Shown here piece by piece: positions 53,541 through 63,757 of a DNA stretch of 64,000 nucleotides (positions within the stretch are counted from its first letter, which is position 1; every line of letters starts with the position of its first letter). Under the pieces are notes generated by a model. That model had not been told where the DNA came from. It did no database searches and saw only the letters and a program-made list of their open reading frames with translations. The translations under genes were made by a program, and so were the position numbers. This DNA comes from MGBC124762 sp048201935 (GTDB taxonomy: Bacteria; Bacillota; Clostridia; Oscillospirales; Oscillospiraceae), in NCBI GenBank assembly GCA_048201935.1, contig DBFBGR010000001.1, positions 1 through 64,000 on the forward strand, given 5' to 3'.

Positions 53541-53572
53541 TTGTAAACCAAATTGCAAAGAGAGGTTTACCA
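53541..53572. promoter_or_regulatory. BirA box 2
   Basis: TTGTAAACC (53541-53549), 14-nt spacer, GGTTTACCA (53564-53572), covering the predicted transcription start and the ribosome binding site of bioY. Confidence 0.85.
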
Positions 53573-53575
53573 ATT

Positions 53576-54115
53576 ATGGACTCCAAAGTAAAAAACCTGG
53601 TCCTGGCGGCAGTCTTCGCCGCCCTCACCGCCGTGGGGGGCTTCTTGAAGATCCCCTTCGGGCCTATGTCCATCACCCTCCAGACCATGCTGGCGGCTCT
53701 GGCGGGGATGGTACTGGGGCCCCGGTGGGGCGCGGCGTCCCAGGCGGTGTATGTGGCCCTGGGGCTGCTGGGCCTGCCCATCTTCACCATGGGCGGCGGC
53801 CTGGGCTACGTGCTCCAGCCCAGCTTTGGCTTCCTGCTGGGCTTTCCGCTGACCGCCGCCGTCAGCGGCCTGCTGGTGGGGTCTCGCCCCACCGTCCTGC
53901 GCTGCGCCCTCGCCGCGGCGGTGGGCATTTTGGCGGGCTACGTCATCGGCGTGCCCTATATGGGCCTGGTGCTGAACCTCTACCTGGGCAAGGGCCTCAG
54001 CGTGTGGCAGGTGGTGGAGAGCGGCCTTCTCATCTACCTCCCCGGAGAATGCGTCAAGATCGCCGCCGCGGCGGTGCTGGCCCCGCCCCTGTGCCGGGCA
54101 ACGAGGGTGCGATAA
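53576..54115 (+). CDS. bioY: Biotin transporter substrate-binding membrane protein
   Basis: 179 aa, five to six membrane helices; GMVLGPRWGAASQAVYVALGLLG region (about 43-65) and PYLGLVLNLYLG-like segment are typical of BioY, the S component of the ECF biotin transporter. It pairs with a shared ECF ATPase module encoded elsewhere. RBS AAAGAGAGG lies inside BirA box 2. Confidence 0.95.
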   Translation: MDSKVKNLVLAAVFAALTAVGGFLKIPFGPMSITLQTMLAALAGMVLGPRWGAASQAVYVALGLLGLPIFTMGGGLGYVLQPSFGFLLGFPLTAAVSGLLVGSRPTVLRCALAAAVGILAGYVIGVPYMGLVLNLYLGKGLSVWQVVESGLLIYLPGECVKIAAAAVLAPPLCRATRVR

Positions 54116-54119
54116 AAAT

Positions 54120-54145
54120 CGGGACGGCTCGGTGGAGCCGTCCCG
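54120..54145. terminator. Bidirectional terminator after bioY
   Basis: 11-bp stem CGGGACGGCTC (54120-54130) with 54135-54145, GGTG loop; A tract left and GTTTGTTT right. Confidence 0.8.
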
Positions 54146-54150
54146 TTTGT

Positions 54151-54531
54151 TTACTTTTGCGCGCTGTCCCGCATGACCACCCGCAGGCCCTTGGCCTCCA
54201 GCTCATCGCGCAGATCAGCGGGGCGGGCGGAAAGACCCGCCGAGGAACCCTTGTAAAAGACCCGCTTGTTCTTGCCGTCCTTACGGACTACCTTGACCCA
54301 CAGGCTGTAGGACAGTTGACGTTCTAGCTCCTGGGAGTTGTACTGCAGCTCCACATAGTCGATGTCGCCAAAGGGAATGGCGTAGGGGATGCCGGTGTTC
54401 AGCACCAGAGAGTCCATGTCAAAGAAAAACGCGCCGCCGATGGGGGCGTTCTTGTGGGTGCGGCGGTGGATGAAATAGTAGAGGATAACAGGAATGCTGA
54501 AGAAAATGATGAGCCGAAGAAAAACCGGCAT
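54151..54531 (-). CDS. Small membrane-anchored protein, unknown
   Basis: 126 aa: one N-terminal membrane segment (about 3-20), then a basic patch (HRRTHK) and a beta-rich cytoplasmic domain with DIDYVELQYNSQELERQLSY and RVFYKG; resembles a membrane-linked PH-like domain, but I do not recognise a family. GGGAGGGAGCGCT precedes ATG. Monocistronic. Confidence 0.65.
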   Translation of the reverse strand: MPVFLRLIIFFSIPVILYYFIHRRTHKNAPIGGAFFFDMDSLVLNTGIPYAIPFGDIDYVELQYNSQELERQLSYSLWVKVVRKDGKNKRVFYKGSSAGLSARPADLRDELEAKGLRVVMRDSAQK

Positions 54532-54600
54532 AGCGCTCCCTCCCTGGATGTCACTTCGATTCGATTATAAAGGAAACGCCCGCCTCCGTCAAGGGAGATA

Positions 54601-54634
54601 AAAAGGCCGCCAGTCTTTCGACCGGCGGCCTTTT
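54601..54634 (-). terminator. Terminator of the oad-pckA operon
   Basis: AAAAGGCCGCC (54601-54611) pairs with GGCGGCCTTTT (54624-54634); T tract on both sides. Confidence 0.9.
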
Positions 54635-54645
54635 GTTGAAATACC

Positions 54646-56259
<1,614 letters not shown>

Positions 56260-56289
56260 AATAGATTCCTCCTTTAAGAATGAACAAAG

Positions 56290-57732
56290 TTAACCGAACA
56301 CTTGCAGCAGGAAACCCGCGGCAATGGCGGAGCCGATGACGCCGGCCACGTTGGGGCCCATGGCGTGCATCAAAAGGAAGTTGGCGGGGTTGGCCTTTTG
56401 GCCCTCCACCTGGGACACCCGGGCGGCCATGGGGACGGCGGACACGCCGGCGGAGCCGATGAGGGGGTTGACCTTGCCGCCGGTGAGAACGTACATCAGC
56501 TTACCCACCAGCAGACCGCCCACAGTGGACAGCGCGAAGGCCACCAGGCCCAGCACCACGATGGCGATGGTCTGCAGGGACAAAAAGCGGCTGGCCACGG
56601 TGGTGGCGCCCACGCTGATACCCAGGAACAACGTAACGATGTTCATCAAAGCGTTCTGGGCGGTGTCGCTGAGGCGGTCGGTGGAGCCGGTCTCCCGCAG
56701 GAGGTTACCGAACATCAAGCAGCCGATCAGCGGCGCGGTGGAGGGGATGAGCAGGATGACGAAGGTGGCCACCACGATGGGGAAGACGATCTTCTCGGTC
56801 TTGGAGACGCTGCGGGCCTGCTCCATCTTGACCTCCCGCTCCTTCTTGGTGGTCAGCGCCCGCATGATGGGGGGCTGAATCAGCGGGATGAGAGCCATAT
56901 AGGAATAGGCCGCGATGGCGATGGGCCCCAGCAGGCCGGGGGCCAACAGGCCGGTCAGGTAGATGGCCGTAGGTCCGTCCGCGCCGCCGATGATGCCGAT
57001 ACTGGCGGCCTGACCGCCGGTGAAGAGGCCCGAGGCAATGGCGCCGAAGAAGGCCAGGAACACGCCCAACTGGGCGGCCGCGCCCAGAAGCATGGACGAG
57101 GGCCGGGCGATGAGCGGGCCGAAGTCGGTCATGGCGCCCACGCCAATGAAGATCAAGCAGGGGTAGATACCGGCCTTGACGCCGATATAGAGGATGTCCA
57201 GCAGACCGCCGTGGTGGATGATGTCGGTGAAGGACAACTCCTCTTTGATCTCAATGGTGGTGGCCAGCTTCTCAAACTCCTCAAAATCAAAGGAGGCAGC
57301 GCCCGCCAGCTTCTCGAACTCGGCGGCAATATCGCCGTCGCCGTCCTGTAGCGTGGCAAGGGTCTGCTCGATCTGGTCGCTGTCTTGTCCGCAGGACCGA
57401 GCGGCGATGTAATACACCAGCTCGTCCTGGGTAAAGGCCCGCTCCTCCGCTTTGTTGTAGAGGGCGTAGTCATAGGTCACGTCGTAGGGGCAATCGTTGA
57501 CATAGGCGTCCCACATGCCCATGTGGTAAAGCCCCGCGCCGGGGATGTTGGTCAGCAGCGTGCCGAAGGCGATGCCCACCAGCAGCAGCGGCTCAAACTT
57601 CTTGTGGATGCCCAGGTACAACAGTACGAAGGCGATGGCGATCATAATGAGGTTCTTCCAGCCGCCGTTGGCCAGGAACCCGGCAAAGCCGGAGTCCTGG
57701 ACCAGGCCGGAAAGAGTACCTAAAATATCCAT
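56290..57732 (-). CDS. oadB: Na+-translocating decarboxylase beta subunit
   Basis: 480 aa membrane subunit. Conserved GGADGPTAIYLTG (near 247) and the C-terminal NPLIGSAGVSAVPMAARVSQ; FIGVGAMTDFGPL near 198. It couples carboxybiotin decarboxylation to Na+ export. A loop after NIPGAGL (about 68-165) is longer and more acidic than in Klebsiella OadB. Confidence 0.94.
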   Translation of the reverse strand: MDILGTLSGLVQDSGFAGFLANGGWKNLIMIAIAFVLLYLGIHKKFEPLLLVGIAFGTLLTNIPGAGLYHMGMWDAYVNDCPYDVTYDYALYNKAEERAFTQDELVYYIAARSCGQDSDQIEQTLATLQDGDGDIAAEFEKLAGAASFDFEEFEKLATTIEIKEELSFTDIIHHGGLLDILYIGVKAGIYPCLIFIGVGAMTDFGPLIARPSSMLLGAAAQLGVFLAFFGAIASGLFTGGQAASIGIIGGADGPTAIYLTGLLAPGLLGPIAIAAYSYMALIPLIQPPIMRALTTKKEREVKMEQARSVSKTEKIVFPIVVATFVILLIPSTAPLIGCLMFGNLLRETGSTDRLSDTAQNALMNIVTLFLGISVGATTVASRFLSLQTIAIVVLGLVAFALSTVGGLLVGKLMYVLTGGKVNPLIGSAGVSAVPMAARVSQVEGQKANPANFLLMHAMGPNVAGVIGSAIAAGFLLQVFG

Positions 57733-57744
57733 GGATGCCCCTCC

Positions 57745-58149
57745 TTACGCCAACACGATCAGGGGGGAGCCGGTCTCCACCGTAGCGCCCTTCTGGGCCA
57801 CGATCTGGGCCACGGTACCGTCCTTGGGCGCCAGGATCTCGTTCTCCATCTTCATGGCCTCCAGCACCACCAGCAGTTGCCCGGCCTTGACCTGAGCGCC
57901 CTGGGTCACCTCCACCCGGAGCACAGTGCCGGGCATGGGGGCGTTCACCGGCTCACCGGCGGCGGTGGCCGCAGGAGCGGCAGCAGCGGCAGGGGCGGCC
58001 TCGGCGGTGGGAGCCGCGGGCGCGGCGGCCACAGGGGCGGCAACGGGAGCCGCGGGGGCCACGGCCTCGTACTCGTCCAGGAGCATGGCCTGGCCCTGCT
58101 CCACCTCCACCTCGTAGGTCTTGCCGTTCAGAGTAACCTTATATTTCAT
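57745..58149 (-). CDS. Biotin carboxyl carrier subunit of the decarboxylase
   Basis: 134 aa: short N-terminal beta stretch, an Ala/Pro-rich linker (about 33-65) and a biotinyl domain with the biotin lysine in EAMKMEN (near 97). Swings carboxybiotin from the alpha to the beta subunit. The linker is a GC-rich Ala/Pro/Val repeat. Named gcdC, oadC or mmdC in different species. Confidence 0.93.
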   Translation of the reverse strand: MKYKVTLNGKTYEVEVEQGQAMLLDEYEAVAPAAPVAAPVAAAPAAPTAEAAPAAAAAPAATAAGEPVNAPMPGTVLRVEVTQGAQVKAGQLLVVLEAMKMENEILAPKDGTVAQIVAQKGATVETGSPLIVLA

Positions 58150-58150
58150 C

Positions 58151-58489
58151 TCACTTTACCTCCTTGATGGACTTGAAGCGCAGCTCGTTGACAGGCTTGC
58201 CCAACTTGTCGGCCACGATGGCCATGAGCATGGCGGCGGTCTTGGGCTCCACGCCGTGGAGCTTCACCTCGCCGGCGGAGCCGGGGGCGAAGGGCCCGTC
58301 CAGCTTCTGGACCTTGGAGCCCTGGACGTTGCCGGCGTCACTGCCGGCGGGGGCGGTCTGCTTGGCGGCCTTCTTGGCGGTCATGACCTTGCCCAGGATG
58401 GCGATGACCGCCATCAGCAGGATCAGACCCACGAAGACCACGCCGTAGCCCAGGATAGCGGTCAGGGTCGCGTCGGGAAAAATCTTCAT
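58151..58489 (-). CDS. OadG-family small membrane subunit
   Basis: 112 aa with one N-terminal membrane segment (about 12-35) and a cytoplasmic tail ending ELRFKSIKEVK. Stabilises the complex. Starts 12 nt after oadA and ends 1 nt before the biotin carrier. Confidence 0.85.
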   Translation of the reverse strand: MKIFPDATLTAILGYGVVFVGLILLMAVIAILGKVMTAKKAAKQTAPAGSDAGNVQGSKVQKLDGPFAPGSAGEVKLHGVEPKTAAMLMAIVADKLGKPVNELRFKSIKEVK

Positions 58490-58501
58490 CTCGCCGCCTC
58501 C

Positions 58502-59902
58502 TTACGCCTCGGTGATGGTGTACTTCACCACGTTCTCTTCCTTGGCCTTGCGCTCGGCCAGGAACTTCTTGGCCTGGTCGGGGAAGCAGATATAGCTCAT
58601 CACGTCCTCCTCGGACTGGGCCAGGTCGCCCAGAGCCTCACGGGCGGCCTTGAACTCCTCGCCAGTGCGCTTGGAGTCCTCCTCCCGGCAGTCGGTGGGC
58701 TTGCCGGTGGCGCCCAGGATCAGGGCCTCCAGCTCCTTGCTGACCGGGCCGGGGGCCACGCCGTAGTCGCCACGGAAGTAGTTCTTGATCTCGGTGGAGA
58801 TCTGCTTGTAGCGCTCGCCCATCAGGACGTTGATGACGGCCTGGTTGCCCACCATCTGGCTCAGCGGGGTCACCAGCGGAGGATAGCCCAGGTCCTTGCG
58901 GACGTTGGGGATCTCGGCCAGGGCCTCGTCGAACTTGTCCATGGCGTTCATGTCCTTGAGGTTGGCGATCATGTTGGAGAGCATGCCGCCGGGGACCTTG
59001 TAGACCAGGGCCTGGGAATCGGTGCCCATGCTCTTGGGGTTCAGGGTGCCCTCGTCGATATACTTCTGCTTCAGGGGCTTGAAGAAGTCGTTGACCTTGT
59101 TGATGACCTTCTCGTCCAGGCCGCAGTCGATGCCGTACTGCTGCAGGGCGTAGAACATGGTCTCGGTGGCGGGCTGGGAGGTGCCGTTAGACATCGCGGA
59201 GGTGGCGCAGTCGATCACGTCCACGCCGCTCTCGATGGCCTTGGTCAGGGTCATATAGGCCATGCCGGTGGTGCAGTGGGTGTGCAGGATGATGGGCATA
59301 TCGCCCACGGCGTCCTTGATGCCCTTGATGAGGTGCTCGGCCTCGAAGGGGCTCATGGTGCCCGCCATGTCCTTGAGGCAGATGGTGTCAAAGCCCATGG
59401 TCTTGAGCTCCTTGCACATCTCCACGTACTTCTCCACGGTGTGGACCGGGCTCTGGGTGTAGCTGATGCAGCCCGAGGCGATGGTCTTGTCCGTGCCGTA
59501 CTTCTTGGTGGCCTCCAGGGCGGTCTTGATGTTGCGGAAGTCGTTGAGGGCGTCGAAGATGCGGATGATGTCGATGCCGTTTTTGATGGACAGCTCCACG
59601 AACTTCTCCACCACGTCGTCGTGGTAGTGCTTGTAGCCCAGCAGGTTCTGGCCCCGCAGGAGCATCTGGAGCTTGGTGTTGGGCATGGCGGCGCGGATCT
59701 TGCGCAGCCGCTCCCAGGGGTCCTCGCCCAGATAGCGCAGGCAACTGTCGAAGGTGGCGCCGCCCCAGCACTCCACGGAGTAGTAGCCCGCCTTGTCCAT
59801 GTCGGCCAGAGCGCCCTCAAAATCGGCAAAGGGCATCCGGGTGGCGATCAGGGACTGCTGGGCGTCGCGCAGGACGGTCTCGGTGATTCGGATCTGTTTC
59901 AC
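58502..59902 (-). CDS. oadA: Oxaloacetate decarboxylase alpha subunit (carboxyltransferase)
   Basis: 466 aa, TIM-barrel carboxyltransferase with TVLRDAQQSL (near 8-17) and metal-ligand HTHCTTG (near 205). It has no biotin domain of its own: biotin is on the separate carrier. Start GTG 59902 (VKQIRITE) behind AGGAGGAAGG; the ATG at 59950 lies upstream of that Shine-Dalgarno. A pyruvate carboxylase subunit B name is also possible, but linkage to oadB and oadG favours a Na+-pumping decarboxylase. Confidence 0.93.
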   Translation of the reverse strand: MKQIRITETVLRDAQQSLIATRMPFADFEGALADMDKAGYYSVECWGGATFDSCLRYLGEDPWERLRKIRAAMPNTKLQMLLRGQNLLGYKHYHDDVVEKFVELSIKNGIDIIRIFDALNDFRNIKTALEATKKYGTDKTIASGCISYTQSPVHTVEKYVEMCKELKTMGFDTICLKDMAGTMSPFEAEHLIKGIKDAVGDMPIILHTHCTTGMAYMTLTKAIESGVDVIDCATSAMSNGTSQPATETMFYALQQYGIDCGLDEKVINKVNDFFKPLKQKYIDEGTLNPKSMGTDSQALVYKVPGGMLSNMIANLKDMNAMDKFDEALAEIPNVRKDLGYPPLVTPLSQMVGNQAVINVLMGERYKQISTEIKNYFRGDYGVAPGPVSKELEALILGATGKPTDCREEDSKRTGEEFKAAREALGDLAQSEEDVMSYICFPDQAKKFLAERKAKEENVVKYTITEA

Positions 59903-60016
59903 AGTCTTCCTTCCTCCTCTTGAAACGATGTGACCTGGGGAGATAACCATACTCCCGCATCATGGTAATCGTATCATAACATATAAAATAAAAAATTCCC
60001 ACCGTTGAAATGGCGG

Positions 60017-60046
60017 AAAATTCCCCTCCCCGGGGAGATTTTTTGA
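60017..60046 (+). terminator. Possible terminator between oadA and the tRNA promoter
   Basis: TTCCCC pairs with GGGGAG (CTCCCCGGGGAG is self-complementary), followed by ATTTTTTG. No rightward gene lies before it, so it may be fortuitous or end an unseen transcript. Confidence 0.3.
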
Positions 60047-60070
60047 GCCAATTTTTTTACCAAAAACCCC

Positions 60071-60099
60071 TTGACAAACCCTCTCTCCCACGGTATAAT
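60071..60099 (+). promoter_or_regulatory. Consensus sigma-A promoter of tRNA-Gln
   Basis: TTGACA (60071-60076), 17-nt spacer, TATAAT (60094-60099): a full-consensus promoter. Confidence 0.95.
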
Positions 60100-60141
60100 G
60101 GCTTTTGCCTTTGCGGCACACGAAGAAATCGCGGACAAGAT

Positions 60142-60215
60142 AGCGGGATTGTGTAAGGGTAGCACGACAGACTCTGACTCTGTTTGTGAGGGTTCGAATC
60201 CTTCTCCCGCTGCCA
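60142..60215 (+). tRNA. tRNA-Gln(CUG)
   Basis: Cloverleaf by eye: acceptor AGCGGGA (60142-60148) with TCCCGCT (60205-60211), D arm GTG/CAC, anticodon stem ACAGA/TCTGT with loop CTCTGAC giving anticodon CTG (Gln), variable loop TTGT, T arm GAGGG/CCTTC with loop TTCGAAT, discriminator G and encoded CCA. Confidence 0.95.
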
Positions 60216-60251
60216 AAAGTATGGACTCCCACTTGGGAGTCCATACTTTTT
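60215..60251 (+). terminator. Terminator of tRNA-Gln
   Basis: 16-bp stem AAAAGTATGGACTCCC (60215-60230) with 60235-60250, ACTT loop, T tract. It starts on the last base of CCA. Confidence 0.93.
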
Positions 60252-60258
60252 ATATCCT

Positions 60259-60277
60259 CTTCTTCCGCTACCAAAAG
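60259..60277 (+). repeat. Imperfect copy of the tRNA 3' end
   Basis: CTTCTTCCGCTACCAAAAG (60259-60277) matches CTTCTCCCGCTGCCAAAAG (60201-60219) at 17 of 19 positions; both copies run into a hairpin. May be the remnant of a lost tRNA or of an integration at this tRNA. Confidence 0.5.
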
Positions 60278-60310
60278 AGCTCCCAGGACCTTTGTCCCGG
60301 GAGCTCTTTT
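60273..60310 (-). terminator. Terminator of the adhE-kinase operon
   Basis: AAAAGAGCTCCC (60273-60284) pairs with GGGAGCTCTTTT (60299-60310), with inner GGAC/GTCC. Works leftward after the kinase gene. Confidence 0.88.
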
Positions 60311-60324
60311 TCGCGTTTTGCCCG

Positions 60325-61074
60325 TTACTCGTAATCCACCACGTCGCACCAGCTCAGCAGGAACTCCCGCTCGTCGGCGTTCCCCTTCACCGACTGGCTG
60401 GCGGCCACGATGGGCAGCCACTTCTGCACGTACTGCCGGGCGGTGTCGCTCTTGAGGCAGAAGAGGTCCAGGTAGGCCTCGGCAGTCTTCTTGTCGCCGG
60501 ACATGGCGAAGAGAAGATAGGTTCGGGCGGCGTCGGCGGAGGCGTTGCCCTGGGTGGCGTGGGACCAGTCCAGGATATAGGGCACCCCCTCGGGGGTGAT
60601 GATGATGTTGGAGGGGTTGAAGTCCCCGTGGCAGAGCTTGTCGTGCTTGGGCATACCCTCCAGGCGCATATGGAGCTCATAGCGGATGGTGGCGGAGAGC
60701 TGGCTCTGGCTGATCTTGCGGTTCATCTTGTCCTGGAGCTTGTTCAAAAGCGGGTTGCGCTTGCCGTGCATCTCCAGTTGGAGGTCCACGAACAGCTCCA
60801 GATACTCGTCCTTCTTGTCGGGGTTTTCCTTGATCAGCTCAGCCAGAGTCTTGCCCTCGATGAACTGGGAGACGATGGCCCACTGGCCGTCGATGGTGGT
60901 GACCTCAATGATCTTGGGGATGTGGAGGCCGGTCTCCTCCACCCGGGCCTGGTTCAGGGCCTCGTTGAGCACGTCGGACTTGGAAAAGTCCGCGTCGAAG
61001 ACCTTGACGCAGCGGTCTCCGTCCCGGTAGATCTTCTTGTGCTTGCGCTGGGCAATGACGTTATCCAGTTTCAT
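60325..61074 (-). CDS. Aminoglycoside-phosphotransferase-like kinase
   Basis: 249 aa, kinase of the APH/choline-kinase fold: catalytic loop HGDFNPSNIII (near 151-161) and metal motif ILDWSHA (near 170). Substrate unknown; such clostridial proteins rarely confer drug resistance. ATG 61074 is behind AAGGAGGG, 13 nt after adhE, so they share a transcript. A longer N-terminus overlapping adhE is rejected. Confidence 0.85.
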   Translation of the reverse strand: MKLDNVIAQRKHKKIYRDGDRCVKVFDADFSKSDVLNEALNQARVEETGLHIPKIIEVTTIDGQWAIVSQFIEGKTLAELIKENPDKKDEYLELFVDLQLEMHGKRNPLLNKLQDKMNRKISQSQLSATIRYELHMRLEGMPKHDKLCHGDFNPSNIIITPEGVPYILDWSHATQGNASADAARTYLLFAMSGDKKTAEAYLDLFCLKSDTARQYVQKWLPIVAASQSVKGNADEREFLLSWCDVVDYE

Positions 61075-61087
61075 CCTGTCACCCTCC

Positions 61088-63757
61088 TTATTTCTTCGCC
61101 CGGGCGGCGGGCTTGGCCGCCTTAGCCACGGACATATCCGCGTCCACAAAATGCTTGCCGTAGTAAGCGTTGAGGTACATTTGCTTGATCTCGCTCATCA
61201 GCGGGTAGCGGGGATTGGCCCCGGTGCACTGGTCGTCGAAGGCCTGCTCCACCATGTCGTCCAGCCGGTCCAAAAAGTCCTTTTCGTCCACGCCGTAGTC
61301 CCGGATGGTGTCCTTGATACCCACCTTGTGCTTGAGGTCGTTGATCGCCTTGATAAGGGCTTCCAGCTTCTCCTGGTCGGTCTTGCCCTTGAGGCCCAGG
61401 CAGTCGGCGATCTGGGTATAGCGCTCCAGGGTGTGGGGATGGTCGTACTGGGAAAAGGTGCCCATCTTCACCGGGGTCTCGCTGGCGTTGAAGCGCAGCA
61501 CCTCCTCGATCATCAGGGCGTTGGCCACGCCGTGGGGCAGATGGTGGAAGGCGCCCAGCTTGTGGGCCATGGAGTGGCACACCCCCAGGAAGGCGTTGGC
61601 GAAGGCCATGCCCGCCATGGTGGCGGCGTTGGCCATCTTCTCCCGGGCCTCCACGTCGGTCTGACCGTTGTCATAGGCCCGGGGCAGGTACTGGAAGATG
61701 ACCTGCAACGCCTGCTTGGCCAGGGAATCGGTGTAATCCGTCGCCATCACCGAGGCGTAGGCCTCCAAGGCGTGGGTGACGGCGTCGATGCCCGAGGCGG
61801 CGGTGAGGCCCTTGGGGGCGCTCATGTGGAGGTCGGCGTCGATGATGGCCATGTTGGGCAGCAGCTCATAGTCGGCCAGGGGGTACTTCACGCCGCTTTG
61901 CTCGTCGGTGATGACGGCGAAGGGGGTCACCTCGCTGCCCGTGCCCGCGGAGGTGGGCACGGCGATGAAATAGGCCTTCTGGCCCATCTTGGGGAAGGTG
62001 TAGACCCGCTTGCGGATGTCCACAAAGCGCATGGCCATGTCCATAAAATCGGCCTCGGGGTGCTCATAAAGCACCCACATGATCTTGGCCGCGTCCATGG
62101 CCGAGCCGCCGCCCAGGGCGATGATGCAGTCGGGTTTGAAGGCCGCCATCTGGGCCGCGCCCGCCTTGGCGCAGGCCAGAGTGGGGTCGGGCTCCACAGC
62201 GGAGAAGGTGGCGTGCTGGATGCCCAGCTCCTCCAGCTTGTCGGTGATGGGCTTGGTGTAGCCGTGGTCAAAGAGGAAGCTGTCGGTGACGATAAAGGCC
62301 CGCTTTTTGCCCATGACGTTTTTGAGCTCGTCCAGGGCCACGGGCAGGCAGCCCTTTTTCAGATAAACCTTCTCCGGGGCGCGGAACCACAGCATATTCT
62401 CTCTCCTTTCGGCCACAGTCTTGATGTTCAAAAGGTGCTTGACCCCCACGTTCTCGCTGACGGAGTTGCCGCCCCAGGAGCCGCAGCCCAGGGTCAGGGA
62501 CGGGGCCAGCTTGAAGTTATAGAGATCGCCGATGCCGCCGTGGGAGGAGGGGGTGTTCACCAGGATGCGGCAGGTCTTCATCCGCTGGGCGAACTGGGCC
62601 AGTTTCTCCCGTTCGGTCACGGCGTTGAGGTAGATGGACGAGGTGTGGCCGTAGCCGCCGTCGGCGATGAGCCGCTCGGCCTTGTCAAATGCGTCGCCCA
62701 GGTCCTTGGCCTTATACATGGCCAGCACCGGGGAGAGCTTTTCGTGGGCGAACTCCTCGCTGAGGGCCACGCTGGACACCTCGCCGATCAAGATCTTGGT
62801 GCCCGCGGGGACCTTGACCCCCGCCAGGGCGGCGATGGTGCAGGCGCTCTGGCCCACAATCTTGGCGTTCAGCGCGCCGTTGATGATGATGGTCTTGCGG
62901 ACCTTGGTGGTCTCCGCGGCGGAAAGGAAATAGCACCCCCGGCGGGCAAATTCGTCCTTCACCTGGTCGTAGATGTTCTTCAACACGATGACCGACTGCT
63001 CGCTGGCGCAGATCATACCGTTGTCAAAGGTCTTGGAGTGGATGATGGAGCTGACGGCCAGTTGGATGTCGGCGGTGTCGTCGATGATGGCGGGGGTGTT
63101 GCCCGCGCCCACGCCCAGAGCGGGCTTGCCACTGGAATAGGCCGCCTTGACCATGCCCGGACCGCCGGTGGCCAGGATGATGTCCGCCTCGCTCATCACC
63201 AGGTTGGAAAGCTCCAGGCTGGGCACGTCGATCCAGTCGATGATGCCCTCGGGCGCGCCGGCGGCCACCGCCGCCTCCAGCACGATCTTGGCCGCGGCGA
63301 TGGTGGCGTTCTTGGCCCGGGGATGGGGGCTGATGATGATACCGTTGCGGGTCTTCAGGCACAAAAGGGTCTTGAAGATGGCCGTAGAGGTGGGGTTGGT
63401 GGTGGGGATGACGGCGGCCACCACGCCGATGGGCTCGGCGATCTTCTGGACGCCGTAGGTCGGGTCCTCCTCGATGACGCCGCAGGTCTTAGTGTCGCGG
63501 TAGGCGTTGTAGATATACTCCGCGGCGTAGTGGTTCTTGATGACCTTGTCCTCCACCACGCCCATGCCCGTTTCGGCCACGGCCAGCTGGGCCAGGTCGA
63601 TGCGGTGGCGGTTGGCGGCGGTGGCGGCGGCCAGGAAGATCTTGTCCACCTGCTCCTGGGTGCACCCGGCGAAGACCTGCTGGGCCTTGCGGACCCGCTT
63701 GATGGCCTTCTCCAAGGTCTCCACACTGTCTACGGTCTCATAGCGCTTTTCTTCCAT
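61088..63757 (-). CDS. adhE: Bifunctional acetaldehyde-CoA/alcohol dehydrogenase
   Basis: 889 aa. The N-terminal half is an acylating aldehyde dehydrogenase (Cys in MICASEQS, near 250), the C-terminal half an iron-dependent alcohol dehydrogenase (HSMAHKLGAFHH, near 727, metal ligands). Reduces acetyl-CoA to ethanol with two NADH, a fermentative redox sink. ATG 63757 follows AAGGAGG with a gap of 8; a 39-residue upstream extension in frame is leader. Confidence 0.98.
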   Translation of the reverse strand: MEEKRYETVDSVETLEKAIKRVRKAQQVFAGCTQEQVDKIFLAAATAANRHRIDLAQLAVAETGMGVVEDKVIKNHYAAEYIYNAYRDTKTCGVIEEDPTYGVQKIAEPIGVVAAVIPTTNPTSTAIFKTLLCLKTRNGIIISPHPRAKNATIAAAKIVLEAAVAAGAPEGIIDWIDVPSLELSNLVMSEADIILATGGPGMVKAAYSSGKPALGVGAGNTPAIIDDTADIQLAVSSIIHSKTFDNGMICASEQSVIVLKNIYDQVKDEFARRGCYFLSAAETTKVRKTIIINGALNAKIVGQSACTIAALAGVKVPAGTKILIGEVSSVALSEEFAHEKLSPVLAMYKAKDLGDAFDKAERLIADGGYGHTSSIYLNAVTEREKLAQFAQRMKTCRILVNTPSSHGGIGDLYNFKLAPSLTLGCGSWGGNSVSENVGVKHLLNIKTVAERRENMLWFRAPEKVYLKKGCLPVALDELKNVMGKKRAFIVTDSFLFDHGYTKPITDKLEELGIQHATFSAVEPDPTLACAKAGAAQMAAFKPDCIIALGGGSAMDAAKIMWVLYEHPEADFMDMAMRFVDIRKRVYTFPKMGQKAYFIAVPTSAGTGSEVTPFAVITDEQSGVKYPLADYELLPNMAIIDADLHMSAPKGLTAASGIDAVTHALEAYASVMATDYTDSLAKQALQVIFQYLPRAYDNGQTDVEAREKMANAATMAGMAFANAFLGVCHSMAHKLGAFHHLPHGVANALMIEEVLRFNASETPVKMGTFSQYDHPHTLERYTQIADCLGLKGKTDQEKLEALIKAINDLKHKVGIKDTIRDYGVDEKDFLDRLDDMVEQAFDDQCTGANPRYPLMSEIKQMYLNAYYGKHFVDADMSVAKAAKPAARAKK

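Noticed and set aside
58121..59923. 600-codon open frame on the plus strand
   Set aside because: Antisense to oadA and the OadG subunit; Gly/His/Leu-rich shadow.
60325..61074. Antibiotic (aminoglycoside) resistance gene
   Set aside because: It shares the kinase fold motifs only; housekeeping context with adhE and lack of mobile elements argue against a resistance role.
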